Below are positions 52,101-59,352 of a stretch of 64,000 bases of DNA, in pieces. Source of the stretch: SW132 sp038150125 (GTDB lineage: Bacteria > Bacteroidota > Rhodothermia > Balneolales > Balneolaceae); NCBI RefSeq assembly GCF_038150125.1, contig NZ_JBBVMF010000011.1, forward strand, positions 1 to 64,000, read 5' to 3'. Positions within the stretch are counted from its first letter, which is position 1. Each line of letters starts with the position of its first letter. The translations under genes were made by a program, and so were the position numbers. The notes beneath the pieces are model-generated. The model saw only the letters and a program-made list of their open reading frames with translations. It had not been told where the DNA came from and ran no database searches.

Positions 52101-52863
52101 AAACGAGCTTCTTGATAAGATTATAGATGAAAATCTGTTGACCGCCCATGGCGTAGCAGGACTTTACCCGGCAAACTCAGTTGGCGATGATATTGAGATT
52201 TATGCTGATGACACCCGATCAGAGGTGATTGCAAGATTTCATGCGCTACGCCAGCAGTCGAAAAAGCGGGCGGGGCAGCCGAATAAAGCACTGTCCGATT
52301 TTGTGGCTCCCAAAGAGACCGGTATCGCTGATTATATGGGAGCCTTTGCTGTGACGACCGGTCATGGAACACTTGATCTTGTGTCGCATTTCGAAGAGGA
52401 TCATGACGACTATAACGCTATCCTGGTGAAAGCAATCTCCGATCGGCTCGCCGAGGCATTTGCTGAGTATCTTCATGAAAAAGTGAGAACTGAGCTATGG
52501 GGATATTCAACTGAGGAAAACCTCGAAAACAAGGAGTTGATTAAGGAGATGTACAACGGTATTCGTCCGGCACCTGGTTACCCGGCGCAGCCTGACCATA
52601 CCGAAAAAGTGACGCTGTTTGATTTGATGGACGTTCCGGAAGCAACAGGAATATCATTGACAGAACATCTTGCGATGGATCCTGCATCGTCTGTGAGCGG
52701 CCTCTTTTTTGCCCATCCGGAAGCCAAATACTTCAATCTCGGCGACATCAAGCGAGACCAGGTGGAAGACTACGCCCGCCGAAAAGGAATGACAGTGAAA
52801 AAAGTAGAAGAGTGGCTCGGCCCCAACCTCGCTTACGAACCGGAAGAGGTCGTTAAGGTTTGA
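49153..52863 (+). CDS. metH: Cobalamin-dependent methionine synthase
   Basis: 1236-aa full-length MetH. Modules: homocysteine-binding barrel (about residues 1-325) with zinc Cys in GLNCALGS and VGGCCGTTPDH; pterin-binding barrel (about 350-620; NFVNVGERTNVTGSAKFKRL); B12 cap and Rossmann-like cobalamin domain (about 640-890) with DVHDIGKNIVAVVLR, whose His is the lower cobalt ligand, and VDIIGLSGLITPS; SAM-dependent reactivation domain (about 905-1225) with RPAPGYPAQPDHTEK. Makes methionine from homocysteine using methyl-THF. I found no B12 riboswitch in the 78-bp leader. Confidence 0.96.
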   Translation: MRSSHPIFARLKESILVLDGAMGTMIQNYNLTEDDFRGSELVNFEHDLKGNNDLLSLTQPDIIREIHSNFLSAGADILETNTFSANPISQADYNLQDRSYDLNVASAKVAREAADAFTKKNPGKPRFVAGAIGPTNKTLSLSPDVEDPGFRALTFDELVDCYTVQIKGLLDGGVDVLLVETVFDTLNCKAAIYAIHQYTRKIGKQVPIMISGTIVDQSGRTLSGQTTEAFWLSVKHANPLLSVGLNCALGSKQMRPFIKDLAENATCFTSLYPNAGLPDEMGEYGESPEFMAEQFADYAGDGFVNIVGGCCGTTPDHIQAIAEEAARHKPRVIKKKKPYMRLSGLEPLVIRPETNFVNVGERTNVTGSAKFKRLIKNEEYEEALSVAREQVEGGAQIVDVNMDEGLLESEQVMKDFLNLMAAEPDISRVPMMIDSSKWSVIEAGLKCVQGKGVVNSISLKEGEEQFKKQAQTIMDYGAAVIVMAFDEKGQADSLERRQEICRRAYDILVDEVGFPPEDIIMDPNILTVATGIEEHNNYAVDFIEATKWIKENLPHAKVSGGVSNISFSFRGNNTVREAMHSAFLYHAIKAGMDMGIVNAGQLEVYEEIEPELRDRVEDVLLNRRDDATERLLEYAETIKDKSGGAAKEKDDAWRKESVEERIKHALVKGIVDHIEDDVEEARQAYDRPIEVIEGPMMDGMNVVGDLFGAGKMFLPQVVKSARVMKKGVAILIPFIEAEKEKNKRKEPKAKVLLATVKGDVHDIGKNIVAVVLRCNNYDVVDIGVMNPAEKILAAAKEHNVDIIGLSGLITPSLDEMVNVANEMKREKFSVPLMIGGATTSRMHTAVKIAPSYNHPVIHVLDASRSVTVVNRLVSDTLKTGFVDEISTEYEDLREQYKSRGKKKKYLPLEKARANKTDIDWESTPIVTPKKLGVTRVENMDLSVLRNYIDWTPFFIAWEMKGRYPDILDDDKAGVEARKLFKDANELLDKIIDENLLTAHGVAGLYPANSVGDDIEIYADDTRSEVIARFHALRQQSKKRAGQPNKALSDFVAPKETGIADYMGAFAVTTGHGTLDLVSHFEEDHDDYNAILVKAISDRLAEAFAEYLHEKVRTELWGYSTEENLENKELIKEMYNGIRPAPGYPAQPDHTEKVTLFDLMDVPEATGISLTEHLAMDPASSVSGLFFAHPEAKYFNLGDIKRDQVEDYARRKGMTVKKVEEWLGPNLAYEPEEVVKV

Positions 52864-52865
52864 TT

Positions 52866-53164
52866 CATGGACCTGCAAGAGCATCCGGTGTGTTTCCGGA
52901 TTCCTGGCAGAGTCCCCGGGTAGAAAAGTGAGAAGGCAGAAGCGATGAGTAAAAAGATCTGTCAGCATTCTGGCGCTTCACCGGTTTCTGACAGCGTTTG
53001 GAGTGAATTTTTGCAAAGACATGGCATGTCTCTTCAACAACAGCAGTCAAATTTTCCCACTGGCTTGTTTCGATTCTGATCGCTGAATTGCGAGAAACAG
53101 ACATGCAATGTCTCTCCCTGTACTACAATTTCCCTTAATTCAACGCTGACAGATCCGGTGGGTG
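52866..53164. repeat. 0.3-kb dispersed repeat, copy 1
   Basis: About 299 bp from CATGGACCTGCAAGAGCATC to CTGACAGATCCGGTGGGTG, nearly identical to 55769-56061 in the same orientation. Contains palindromes AGACATGGCATGTCT and AGACATGCAATGTCT and a CTGTCAG...CTGACAG stem-loop. Small open frames inside it are not conserved as proteins. Begins 3 bp after the metH stop. Confidence 0.85.
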
Positions 53165-53492
53165 CTCATATGTTATACAAACAAGATGTATTTGACAATT
53201 AGTACAGTAAGTATGACCATTGAACACCTTTTTTTCACCCTGCTGGATATGGAAACGGCCTGGTAATTCCATCTTGGTGCTAAACACCAGATCTTCTGGA
53301 TGTACACTGACAGGCACACCCAGGTCGTCTCATATGTTATACAAACAAGATGTATTTGACAATTAGTACAGTAAGTATGACCATTGAACACCTTTTTTTC
53401 ACCCTGCTGGATATGGAAACGGCCTGGTAATTCCATCTTGGTGCTAAACACCAGATCTTCTGGATGTACACTGACAGGCACACCCAGGTCGT
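53165..53492. repeat. Perfect 164-bp tandem duplication
   Basis: Two adjacent units, 53165-53328 and 53329-53492, appear identical base for base (CTCATATGTTATACAAACAA ... ACACCCAGGTCGT). 164 is not a multiple of three, so the minus-strand frame running through it changes frame at the junction. It lies immediately before the IS110-family element. Identity implies recent origin or active homogenisation. Confidence 0.9.
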
Positions 53493-53512
53493 CTTCCTGC
53501 CGTTAACTTACA

Positions 53513-54705
53513 ACAGTACCTATTGAGTCGTCACCATTTTTTATGACGATATCATCCATTCATGAGCTATATGTGAGCGTCAGGTTCCTTCCCAGCATTT
53601 CATACCAAATAAAAACTACCAGTCTACCCATGATTTATAGCCTTGGCATTGATATTTCTAAAGATGACTTCGCCGCGTGCCTTCAGCGTTACAACCTTCG
53701 CGAACAAACCTATCAGGTCATTGCCCGAAAGACATTTAAAAACAAACTTTCCGGATTTAAAGCCTGCATGAGCTGGTCAAGCCGCCACATGAAGAAGAAG
53801 CCCGCACCCTTGCGTGTAACGATGGAAGCTACTGGCGTATACTATGAGCCAATGGCGTTGTATATCCATGAACACCATGAAGAGGTCCACCAGGCCGTTG
53901 TTCTGCCAAGCCAATCTAAAAAGTTTATCGAGTCCCAGGGACACCGCAGCAAAACCGATAAAATAGATGCCCATGGACTATCGCAAATGGGAGCCGAGCG
54001 GAATCTGGTGCCCTGGAAGGGAATCGACCCGTTTTGGCGCGAATTGCGATCGATGACGCGCACACGCTGCGAACTGCTGGAACAGCGCACGCAATTGCGC
54101 AACCAGCTGCACGCCCTGTCTCATAGCGGACAGCCGGCCCACACCGTTGAAGATGCCATAAAAGAGTGTATTCAGGCGCTGAGCGAGCAAATCAACAAAC
54201 TAACGGGGCTTATCAGCAAGCACCTCAAATCCCGTGAGGATTTAAAACGGCCAATCGCTTGTTTGCGAAGTATTCACGGGATTGGTGATCTGACGATCGC
54301 CTCGATCCTAGCCGAAACCAATGGATTTTCCGTATTCCACAGCATTTCCCAACTAATTTCCTTTAGTGGCTATGACGTCGTTATTCAGCAATCAGGCAAA
54401 TGGTGCGGTCAGGAAAAGATTTCTAAAAAAGGCTCCAAATACATCCGGAAAGCCATGTATATGCCGGCGTCAACGGTTATACGCTGCGAGAAAGGCCCAG
54501 TTTATCATATGTATAAACGGCTGTTGGCCGTTCACAATATTGAGATGAAAGCACATGTTGCCGTTCAAAAAAAACTGTTGAGGTACATGTATGTATTATG
54601 GAACAAGCATGAGACCTTTGACCCGGCTGTCATTGTAGAGGAACGTAAACGTCATGAAAAAAGAAGAAAATAACCAGATTAAACTTGAATTATAACACAG
54701 TACCT
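53513..54705 (+). mobile_element. IS110-family insertion element (boundaries inferred)
   Basis: The same 9-mer ACAGTACCT stands at 53513-53521 and 54697-54705, on either side of the transposase gene, about 1.18 kb apart. IS110-family elements generally lack long inverted repeats and insert at a short core (often CT) present at both ends, so this pair is a plausible left and right junction. The element would then have about 110 bp of non-coding sequence upstream of the gene and about 30 bp downstream, short for a bridge RNA; the true left end may lie farther out, inside the tandem repeat. Confidence 0.5.
53630..54673 (+). CDS. IS110-family transposase (DEDD, RuvC-like)
   Basis: 347 aa from ATG 53630 (MIYSLGIDISKDDFAA); the frame opens 29 codons earlier but IS110 transposases begin at this point. 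DEDD residues: Asp8 in GIDISKDD, Glu in MEATGVYYEP (about 66), and Asp pair in KTDKIDAHGLSQMG (about 107-120). The C-terminal Transposase_20 domain has LRSIHGIGDLTIASILAETN and SKKGSKYIRKAMYMPAST, containing the conserved catalytic Ser of the family. Intact and apparently functional. Confidence 0.93.
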   Translation: MIYSLGIDISKDDFAACLQRYNLREQTYQVIARKTFKNKLSGFKACMSWSSRHMKKKPAPLRVTMEATGVYYEPMALYIHEHHEEVHQAVVLPSQSKKFIESQGHRSKTDKIDAHGLSQMGAERNLVPWKGIDPFWRELRSMTRTRCELLEQRTQLRNQLHALSHSGQPAHTVEDAIKECIQALSEQINKLTGLISKHLKSREDLKRPIACLRSIHGIGDLTIASILAETNGFSVFHSISQLISFSGYDVVIQQSGKWCGQEKISKKGSKYIRKAMYMPASTVIRCEKGPVYHMYKRLLAVHNIEMKAHVAVQKKLLRYMYVLWNKHETFDPAVIVEERKRHEKRRK

Positions 54706-55014
54706 GTCAGGTTGAACCAGGCCCAGACATGGTATGTTTGTTCACTCCCATATTTTGGATCAATCCCTCGACTAAGATTATATCCGATAAATCCTATTGT
54801 TGCACGAGAGACGTACCATGTTTATACACAATATACAAGCCATGTTTCCCTCACAAGTCATTTTGGTATAAAAAGAAAATTTCAATTGCGCGACTATTCA
54901 CGCTCAAATATTATTCGCAGTATAGTTTGCAAAAAGTTATAATAGTATATCATGTCTTAAAACGTTGTCATTAGACATCGCGGTTTATACCAGGAAAAAT
55001 TTCAAACTAATAAG
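54706..55014. other. AT-rich gene-free interval
   Basis: About 310 bp between the IS element and the toxin-antitoxin pair. Overlapping frames of about 80 codons have no recognisable similarity. It must contain the promoter of the toxin-antitoxin operon. Confidence 0.4.
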
Positions 55015-55242
55015 ATGAAAGCTTACAAATTCAAAACGAAGGTCTCTGAAAAAGGAACTATTCGTATCCCGGACGATTCTGATCTACGTAACCAGGAGGT
55101 GGAGGTGATTGTCATTTCTTCTGAAAAAGAGAAAGATTCGAAAATGAAAGCTTCCGAATTTGTGAATAAATGGGCAGGTTTTCTTTCTGATGAAGATACA
55201 GATAAAGCAAAGCAAGATTATTTGACAGAAAAGTACAGATAA
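55015..55242 (+). CDS. VapB-like antitoxin
   Basis: 75 aa. The N-terminal MKAYKFKTKVSEKGTIRIPD resembles the AbrB/VapB-like or DUF2281 strand pattern that dimerises and binds DNA; the acidic, helical C-terminal half (SEFVNKWAGFLSDEDTDKAK followed by QDYLTEKYR) would wrap the toxin. The stop overlaps the toxin ATG by one base (TAATG), the typical layout for a type II antitoxin. It likely represses its own operon. Confidence 0.78.
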   Translation: MKAYKFKTKVSEKGTIRIPDDSDLRNQEVEVIVISSEKEKDSKMKASEFVNKWAGFLSDEDTDKAKQDYLTEKYR

Positions 55243-55658
55243 TGGAGAGGGTATTATTTGATACTAATATTATACTTGATGTCGCTTTAAAAAGGATGCC
55301 TCATTTTGAACTTGCTTCAGAATTGTTTGAAATGATAGACAGGAATAAAGTTACTGGTCACGTGACGGCATCAACTATCACAGATATTTATTATATATCA
55401 AAAAAGCAGAAAGGGCATAAATCAGCCATTGCTTTTATTTCCAGTTTGATTGAGATTTTGGATGTAATTGGCGTTGATAAAGAGACCATAATAAATGCTT
55501 TAAGAATGGATCTTAAAGACTTCGAAGATTCAATCCAGGTTTCAGCTGCGCAGTATTACAAACTTGATTGTATCATTACCCGAAACAAAGCAGATTTTGA
55601 GCAATCATATTTGAAAGTATTTACTCCTAAAGAATATCTGTTCCATATTCGTGGATGA
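55242..55658 (+). CDS. PIN-domain toxin (VapC-like)
   Basis: 138 aa. PIN fold with the acidic active site: Asp7 in VLFDTNIILDVALKR, Glu near ELASELFEM, and Asp in the C-terminal LDCIITRNKADFEQS. Predicted Mg-dependent ribonuclease; VapC toxins cut tRNA or rRNA. Paired with the antitoxin by a one-base overlap. Length is normal. It sits between dispersed repeats, close to an IS element, consistent with horizontal transfer. Confidence 0.87.
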   Translation: MERVLFDTNIILDVALKRMPHFELASELFEMIDRNKVTGHVTASTITDIYYISKKQKGHKSAIAFISSLIEILDVIGVDKETIINALRMDLKDFEDSIQVSAAQYYKLDCIITRNKADFEQSYLKVFTPKEYLFHIRG

Positions 55659-55661
55659 GAA

Positions 55662-55712
55662 AAAGACCTGTCAGCATGCCGGCGACGTTCCGGTTTCTGA
55701 GGGCGCCGTGGG
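55662..55712. repeat. Partial copy of the 0.3-kb repeat
   Basis: AAAAGACCTGTCAGCATGCC and GCGACGTTCCGGTTTCTGAG are diverged versions of AAAAGATCTGTCAGCATTCC and GCGCTTCACCGGTTTCTGAC in the full copies. About 50 bp can be aligned. It follows the toxin stop directly. Confidence 0.55.
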
Positions 55713-55768
55713 TGATTCTGTTGAATCGTTAAATTGTTGAACTGTAAAATGGTGAACCGGAATTGAAC

Positions 55769-56061
55769 CATGGACCTGCAAGAGCATCCGGTGTGTTTCC
55801 GGATTCCTGGCAGAGTCCCCGGGTAGAAAAGTGAGAAGGCAGAAGCGATGAGTAAAAAGATCTGTCAGCATTCCGGCGCTTCACCGGTTTCTGACAGCGT
55901 TTGGAGTGAAATTTTGTAAAGACATGGCATGTCTCTTCAACAACAGCAGTCAAATTTTCCCCTGTTTTGTTTGAATTCTGATCGCAGAATAGTGAGTAAC
56001 AGACATGCAATGTCTCACCCTGATTTTTCCCGTAATTCAACGCTGACAGATCCGGTGGGTG
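55769..56061. repeat. 0.3-kb dispersed repeat, copy 2
   Basis: About 293 bp, same orientation and about 95 percent identical by eye to 52866-53164, with small indels. The same two AGACAT-type palindromes are conserved while the bases between differ, which suggests the structure matters. Together the copies bracket the IS110 element and the toxin-antitoxin genes. Confidence 0.85.
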
Positions 56062-56099
56062 TATCGCTGAGTGCGGTACCTGCGGCTGTCAGGTTGATT

Positions 56100-56657
56100 T
56101 TAAACCTCATCATATCGGAAACAGCTCACCTCGTGATCATTGACCATCCCAACAGCCTGCATAAATGCGTAGCAAATGGTGGGGCCTACAAACTTGAACC
56201 CGTCTTTTTTAAGCTGTTTGCTCATCGCTTTTGATCGCTCCGTTTCTGCCGGAACATCATCTAAAGATTCAAATGCATTCACGATGGGTTCGCCATCAAC
56301 AAAACTCCAGATATAGTCGCTGAACGATCCGTGCGTTTTCGTGACTTTCAGACAAGCTTTTGCATTTTGTATAGCCGCATCAACCTTCAAACGATTGCGA
56401 ATAATGCCGGGATTTGATAGCAATTCCTGCCGTTTTGTATCATCGTACCGGACGATTTTTTCCGGGTCAAACTGATCAAACGCCTCGCGATAAGAGTCTC
56501 TTTTTTTGAGGACGGTGAGCCAGCTCAGGCCTGCTTGCGCGCCCTCCAGGATTAGCATTTCAAAAAGATGACGGTCGTCATAATTCGGAACGCCCCATTC
56601 TGTATCGTGATAGTCTTTCTCTAATTCTGAATGAGTAGCCCAGCTGCATCGGTTCAT
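56100..56657 (-). CDS. tag: DNA-3-methyladenine glycosylase I
   Basis: 185 aa. Complete TAG family: NRCSWATHSELEKDYHDTEW, GAQAGLSWLTVLKKRDSYRE and FKFVGPTICYAFMQAVGMVN. The zinc snap ligands of the Escherichia coli enzyme fall at the same numbers: Cys4, His17, His175 and Cys179. It removes 3-methyladenine from alkylated DNA, starting base-excision repair. Transcribed toward the 0.3-kb repeat and divergent from the dehydrogenase gene. Confidence 0.95.
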   Translation of the reverse strand: MNRCSWATHSELEKDYHDTEWGVPNYDDRHLFEMLILEGAQAGLSWLTVLKKRDSYREAFDQFDPEKIVRYDDTKRQELLSNPGIIRNRLKVDAAIQNAKACLKVTKTHGSFSDYIWSFVDGEPIVNAFESLDDVPAETERSKAMSKQLKKDGFKFVGPTICYAFMQAVGMVNDHEVSCFRYDEV

Positions 56658-56765
56658 AAAAGTCGTATTATATTAAGGAGAAGTTTGTAAAAATTGGACC
56701 GTCAAATCCATATCTTCAGCATAGAAGAAGAAAGAAAAAATATATCTAAACAAATAGCATCATTT

Positions 56766-57776
56766 ATGTACGACATTGTAAGAATATCCGGAGATGGCAT
56801 TGGGCCAGAGATTACAGATTCAGTTTGCAGAATTTTAGAGGCTGCAAAGCTTCAAATCAACTGGATTGACGCAAGAGCGGGAGAAGCGGTGTTTAATGAG
56901 ACCGGAAACCCGCTGCCGGAGGAGACGATTGATGCAATAAAAGAGCACCGGATTGTTCTCAAAGGCCCGCTGACCACTCCCGTTGGCGCAGGTTTTCGAT
57001 CGATCAATGTTGCGCTTCGACAAAAGTTCGACCTCTACAGTAATATTCGTCCGGCTAAATCGGTCCCGAATGTAGACAGTAATTTCCGCGGGGTTGACCT
57101 GGTGATGTTCCGGGAAAACACGCAGGGACTCTACATCGGTAAGGAGCATTGGGTAGATGAAGAAGAAAAACATGCAGAGAGCATAGCTGTTGTGACTGAA
57201 GCTGCGAGCGAGAAAATTATTACAGCTGCATTTGAGTATGCAAAGAAAAATAACAGGAAAAAAGTGACGCTTGTTCACAAAGCAAACATTCTGAAGCTTA
57301 CGACCGGCCTGTTTCTGAAAGTGGGAGAGCGCGTGGCCAAAGACTATCCCGACATTGAATTCCAGGATCTTATCGTGGACAACATGGCAATGCAGATGGT
57401 GATCAACCCGAGCCAGTTTGATGTAATTGTAACCACAAACCTGTTTGGAGATATTTTATCTGATCTCGCGTCTGGCCTGGTTGGCGGACTTGGCGTGACC
57501 GGTGCGGCAAATATTGGAGATGATGCCGCGATGTTTGAAGCGGTTCATGGATCGGCTCCTGACATTGCGGGACAAGGTAAAGCCAATCCAATTGCACTCT
57601 TATTTTCCGCTCTGATGATGCTGGAGCATCTGGATGAGCATCGTGTGGCAGAACGAATACGGTCGGCAGTGTATGCAGTACTGCAGGATCACAAAGAAGA
57701 CTGTACGCAGGATATTGGCGGACAAGGGACAACTAAGAGTTTCACTGATGCTGTCTGTAATATTCTTGAAGATTGA
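56766..57776 (+). CDS. NAD-dependent isocitrate dehydrogenase-type enzyme (isocitrate/isopropylmalate family)
   Basis: 336 aa from ATG 56766 (MYDIVRISGDGIGPEI); the frame reaches back to a TTG at 56694 without homology. Substrate-binding strand FRSINVALRQKFDLYSNIRP with its Ser/Asn pattern and Arg residues, catalytic Lys region TLVHKANILKLTTGLFLKVG, Asp ligands in TTNLFGDILSDLASGLVGG, and the NAD-specific HGSAPDIAGQGKANP. These point to the IDH3-like isocitrate dehydrogenase group rather than LeuB; homoisocitrate dehydrogenase is an alternative. Converts isocitrate to 2-oxoglutarate in the TCA cycle. Confidence 0.85.
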   Translation: MYDIVRISGDGIGPEITDSVCRILEAAKLQINWIDARAGEAVFNETGNPLPEETIDAIKEHRIVLKGPLTTPVGAGFRSINVALRQKFDLYSNIRPAKSVPNVDSNFRGVDLVMFRENTQGLYIGKEHWVDEEEKHAESIAVVTEAASEKIITAAFEYAKKNNRKKVTLVHKANILKLTTGLFLKVGERVAKDYPDIEFQDLIVDNMAMQMVINPSQFDVIVTTNLFGDILSDLASGLVGGLGVTGAANIGDDAAMFEAVHGSAPDIAGQGKANPIALLFSALMMLEHLDEHRVAERIRSAVYAVLQDHKEDCTQDIGGQGTTKSFTDAVCNILED

Positions 57777-57805
57777 TTTATCGGATTGGTGTATTAGAAT
57801 TGGTT

Positions 57806-57945
57806 AAGAGGACGTCATCCCGGTCTCCGAGCCGGGATCTCCCAATCCCGCCCGACCTCTAAACCCCGCCATTTACAAGTTCTTTCACTTGCAGTAATGG
57901 AAGATCGCGGGTCAAAGCCCGCGATGACTCCTTTTTAAAGCTGAA
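57806..57945. repeat. Palindromic intergenic element
   Basis: Left end TTAAGAGGACGTCATCCCGG, right end (reverse complement) CTTTAAAAAGGAGTCATCGC; internal stems CCCGGTCTCCGAGCCGGG and CGCGGGTCAAAGCCCGCG. Resembles the GTCATCCCG-type ends of the MITE-like element at 9859. Lies between the convergent dehydrogenase and phosphodiesterase genes and may also serve as terminator. Confidence 0.6.
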
Positions 57946-57993
57946 TGCCGGGGATATTTTTTCTAGATTTAAAATCGAAATGAATTTTAAACA

Positions 57994-58488
57994 CTACAGC
58001 TGGTCAATCTCTTTAAATTTTACCTCTTTGCTGCCGGTATCAAACAAGGCCATCATCGCATCGCCGTCAAATCCATTTACGCTTCCCGGGTTGATGGAAA
58101 TCGTATCTCCGATGGTTTCAACACCGGCTTCATGGGTATGTCCGCTGATCACCACGTCATAAGTACCTGACTTCTCAAGGCTCCGGGTTATCTCTTCGTG
58201 CGTCCCGTGGTAAACAGCGAACTTTAAACCATCTTCAGAAAAGCTGAAAAAGTCGCCGTGAAGAGTGGCATCAATTGCGTCGAATTTTTTCATTAATGTG
58301 AACTTATCCCCGTCATTGTTGCCAAAAACGCCGTGGAGCGGTAAACCCTCAAAAAGCGGAATTATAAACGGGCTGCAGTAATCTCCGGCATGAATGAGCT
58401 GGCCGATGTTTCTCGATTTGAAGTAATTGGCGGCTATCTTTGTGTTTTCTATGTGATCATGTGAGTCAGAACAGATTCCTATCAGCAT
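57994..58488 (-). CDS. YfcE/MJ0936-type metallophosphodiesterase
   Basis: 164 aa calcineurin-like enzyme. Metal ligands: ICSDSHDH (Asp8, His10), HAGDYC (Asp36), FGNNDGD (Asn57/58), YHGTHEE and SGHTHEAG, followed by INPGSVNGFDGDA, as in small YfcE/MJ0936 phosphodiesterases. Would hydrolyse phosphodiesters or cyclic nucleotides with Mn or Ni in the cytoplasm; physiological substrate unknown. Monocistronic. Confidence 0.9.
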   Translation of the reverse strand: MLIGICSDSHDHIENTKIAANYFKSRNIGQLIHAGDYCSPFIIPLFEGLPLHGVFGNNDGDKFTLMKKFDAIDATLHGDFFSFSEDGLKFAVYHGTHEEITRSLEKSGTYDVVISGHTHEAGVETIGDTISINPGSVNGFDGDAMMALFDTGSKEVKFKEIDQL

Positions 58489-58605
58489 AGCAAATTGATT
58501 TTTTGTTGGATGTTAAGTGGAATAACAAAATTACAAAAGTTGTAGTTTGACTGAGGTATATTTACATCCATGTTATCCATTTGAGCCAAAGCTACCTCCC
58601 TCCGC

Positions 58606-58925
58606 AAGGAGATCTCTCGATGCACTCGCTCCGCTCGTTTACTCGAGATGACAGGGCCGTGGGTTTAGGAAGGCGCGGCGCATAAGTGGCATAGGCTGCT
58701 CAAAATTCATGTCCGCGCCGCGGAATTCATTTATATTGGCGGCGTGAAAATGAACGTCGCAAACGTATAAATCGGATACGCCGCCCTCAAAAACAACATC
58801 GACTTGTCATTTCGAGCGTAGGCTTCTTTTGGCCGGAGCCGAGCTCATCTTTTCTGTACGCGCTAGCGAAATCTCCACGCTCTTGGATCCATATTGATCA
58901 GCGTCCTGTCACCGGTAACGTAGAG
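58606..58925. repeat. Long GC-rich direct repeat, copy A
   Basis: About 240 bp from AAGGAGATCTCTCGATGCAC to GCCGGAGCCGAG closely match 59032-59270 in direct orientation, with weaker similarity on to about 58925 after a 24-bp insertion. Contains the GTCCGCGCCGCGGAATTC palindrome and long CG-rich stretches unlike neighbouring genes. The 24-bp insertion contains CTCATCTTTTCT, also present at the 3' end of the lipase gene, hinting at recombination. No coding potential. Confidence 0.8.
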
Positions 58926-59031
58926 CCGAATTTTTGTGTGCCAAAGCTGGGCTAATTTTTTCCCACGTTAACAATACATTCCCGGGCTGAGAACAATTAA
59001 GAGCAACGCCTTTAAGAACTCGTCCCATCAT

Positions 59032-59330
59032 AAGGAGATCTCTCGATGCACTCACTCCGCTCGTTTACTCGAGATGACAGGGCCGTGGGTTTAGGAAGGC
59101 GAGGCGCATAAGTTGCAGAGGCTGCACCAAATGCATGTCCGCGCCGCGGAATTCATTTATATTGGAAGCGTGAAAATGAACGTCGCAAACGTATAAATCG
59201 GATACGCCGCCCTCAAAAACAACATCGACTTGTCATTTCGAGCGTAGGCCTCTTTTTGCCGGAGCCGAGAAATCTTCCCGCGCTCGGATCCATTATGACC
59301 AACGCCCTGTCACGTGTAGACCGGGGCGCA
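59032..59330. repeat. Long GC-rich direct repeat, copy B
   Basis: Second copy of the 58606 repeat, with about 90 percent identity by eye over the first 240 bp and weaker similarity to about 59330. The 180 bp between the copies are not repeated. Copy B reaches to within about 25 bp of the lipase stop codon. Confidence 0.8.
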
Positions 59331-59352
59331 ATGTTATGCGCCGAAGCCAAGC

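Noticed and set aside
52654..53104. Minus-strand frames of 79-104 codons over the 0.3-kb repeat
   Set aside because: The matching frames in the second repeat copy diverge in sequence and length, so they are by-products of the repeat.
53173..53481. 102-codon minus-strand frame through the tandem repeat
   Set aside because: It changes frame at the repeat junction (164 bp is not a multiple of three) and gives two unrelated peptides from the same DNA, so it is unlikely to be coding.
54685..54942. 85-codon frame between the IS element and VapB
   Set aside because: No similarity recognised, overlaps the inferred IS end, and a second frame of equal length overlaps it.
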